Translations under genes and position numbers: made by a program
Part shown: in pieces, positions 63,560 through 64,000 of the stretch
Numbering within the stretch: position 1 is the first letter of the stretch
Layout of the letters: each line of letters opens with the position of its first letter
DNA from: Actinophytocola oryzae
GTDB lineage: Bacteria > Actinomycetota > Actinomycetes > Mycobacteriales > Pseudonocardiaceae
Direction: 5' to 3'
Assembly (NCBI RefSeq): GCF_004364325.1
Contig: NZ_SOCP01000003.1
Location: forward strand, 620,001 to 684,000
Length of the DNA stretch: 64,000 nt
Notes under the pieces: generated by a model
Told to the model about the DNA's origin: nothing
The model's database searches: none
Seen by the model: the letters and a program-made list of their open reading frames with translations, nothing else

Positions 63560-64000
63560 TCACGGCGCGTCGCGCAGCATGGTCTGGTACGGCGCGCTGC
63601 CGTAGGTCGCGCGGTAGTACCTGGCGAAGCGGCCCGGGTGGTAGAAGCCCCAGCGTGCGGCGATCTCCGTGACCGTGACGCCCGTGGCCGGATCGGCGGC
63701 GAGCAGTTCCTGGTGCGCTCGCCGCAGCCGCACGCTGCGGACGTAACCCATCGGCGTCGTGTCGAGGTGACGGCGGAACGCGTGCTGCACGGCTCGGATG
63801 GTGACGTTCGCCGCCGAGGCCACGTCCGCGACGCTGATGTCCACGTGTGCGGCCTCCTCGACGAACGCGACCGCCCTGCGCAGCGTCGCCGGGTGGGAGT
63901 CCCGCCGGTCGGCTGGCGTGGGATCGGTGAGCGCGGTGCTGGGGAACGCCGCCAGTACCGCGGCGGCCAGCATCCGCCCGGCCGCGCCGTGCACGAGTGG
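63560..64000 (-). CDS. AraC family transcriptional regulator, 5'-truncated by window edge
   Basis: The frame is open to the last base, so the N-terminal sensor domain lies beyond the window. The visible about 146 residues end with a full AraC DNA-binding domain: VDISVADVASAANVTIRAVQHAF (first HTH) and VTEIAARWGFYHPGRFARYYRATYG (second HTH). The preceding GRMLAAAVLAAFPSTAL is typical of regulators with a cupin-like or AraC-binding N-terminal domain. Target unknown. Confidence 0.85.
   Translation of the reverse strand, partial: PLVHGAAGRMLAAAVLAAFPSTALTDPTPADRRDSHPATLRRAVAFVEEAAHVDISVADVASAANVTIRAVQHAFRRHLDTTPMGYVRSVRLRRAHQELLAADPATGVTVTEIAARWGFYHPGRFARYYRATYGSAPYQTMLRDAP

Overview
The window is high-GC DNA from an actinobacterium, most likely of the Pseudonocardiaceae (Lentzea, Saccharothrix or Amycolatopsis relatives). 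The evidence is strong codon-position GC bias with long antisense shadow frames, frequent GTG starts, many 4-nt ATGA/GTGA overlaps, a full Mce lipid-import operon, an F420-type luciferase-like oxidoreductase, a mycofactocin-type SDR and actinobacterial ECF sigma, TetR and LacI regulators. The genus is inference only. No rRNA, tRNA, CRISPR array or intact insertion sequence was seen.

Layout. 1-6.4 kb: partial F420 oxidoreductase, a DUF4231 protein, a divergent SDR/TetR pair with two clear operators, a GNAT remnant, an ECF sigma factor with an overlapping membrane-anchored partner, two small membrane proteins and a GlxA-type regulator. 6.4-7.7 kb: ornithine aminotransferase. 7.7-12.1 kb: a starch module (secreted CBM20 alpha-amylase, GH13 glucosidase, LacI repressor) whose two enzyme promoters share a composite motif. 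12.1-24.6 kb: a LacI-controlled sugar ABC transporter followed by alpha-xylosidase (GH31), GH3 beta-glucosidase-type and GH35 beta-galactosidase-type enzymes. Together these are the three exo-activities needed to dismantle xyloglucan oligosaccharides. A cluster of palindromic intergenic repeats closes this island.

24.8-35.7 kb is a mostly chromosomal-core stretch: ABC-F ATPase with a signal-less binding protein, a 53-aa small protein, RibD-like reductase, LigC DNA ligase, an alpha/beta-hydrolase-like lipoprotein that lacks its nucleophile, a secreted EEP-family protein, LigD-type polymerase, a non-canonical histidyl-tRNA synthetase and MsrB. 36.3-40 kb is a CoxL-M-S-type molybdenum hydroxylase operon. 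40-51 kb, on the minus strand, is a complete mce operon with four Mce-associated proteins. In it yrbEA has moved from the head of the operon to behind mceF. A divergent TetR gene and tandem 21-bp repeats lie at its promoter. 51.9-56.3 kb holds a cholesterol-oxidase-like GMC enzyme, TetR, mycofactocin-type SDR and P450, consistent with sterol or lipid oxidation coupled to Mce import.

56.5-64 kb is mixed. It has a VOC protein, a catalase, an IspH/LytB-like protein, an XRE regulator, an SDR and a partial AraC regulator, interspersed with decaying genes (frameshifted VOC, an msrB 3' scrap, and a multiply frameshifted gene that may be ImmA/IrrE-like). The most interesting signals are the xyloglucan island with its multi-palindrome control region, the stem that covers the GH31 start, the rearranged mce operon with its repeats, the 24.6-24.8 kb repeat cluster and the divergent IspH-like gene.
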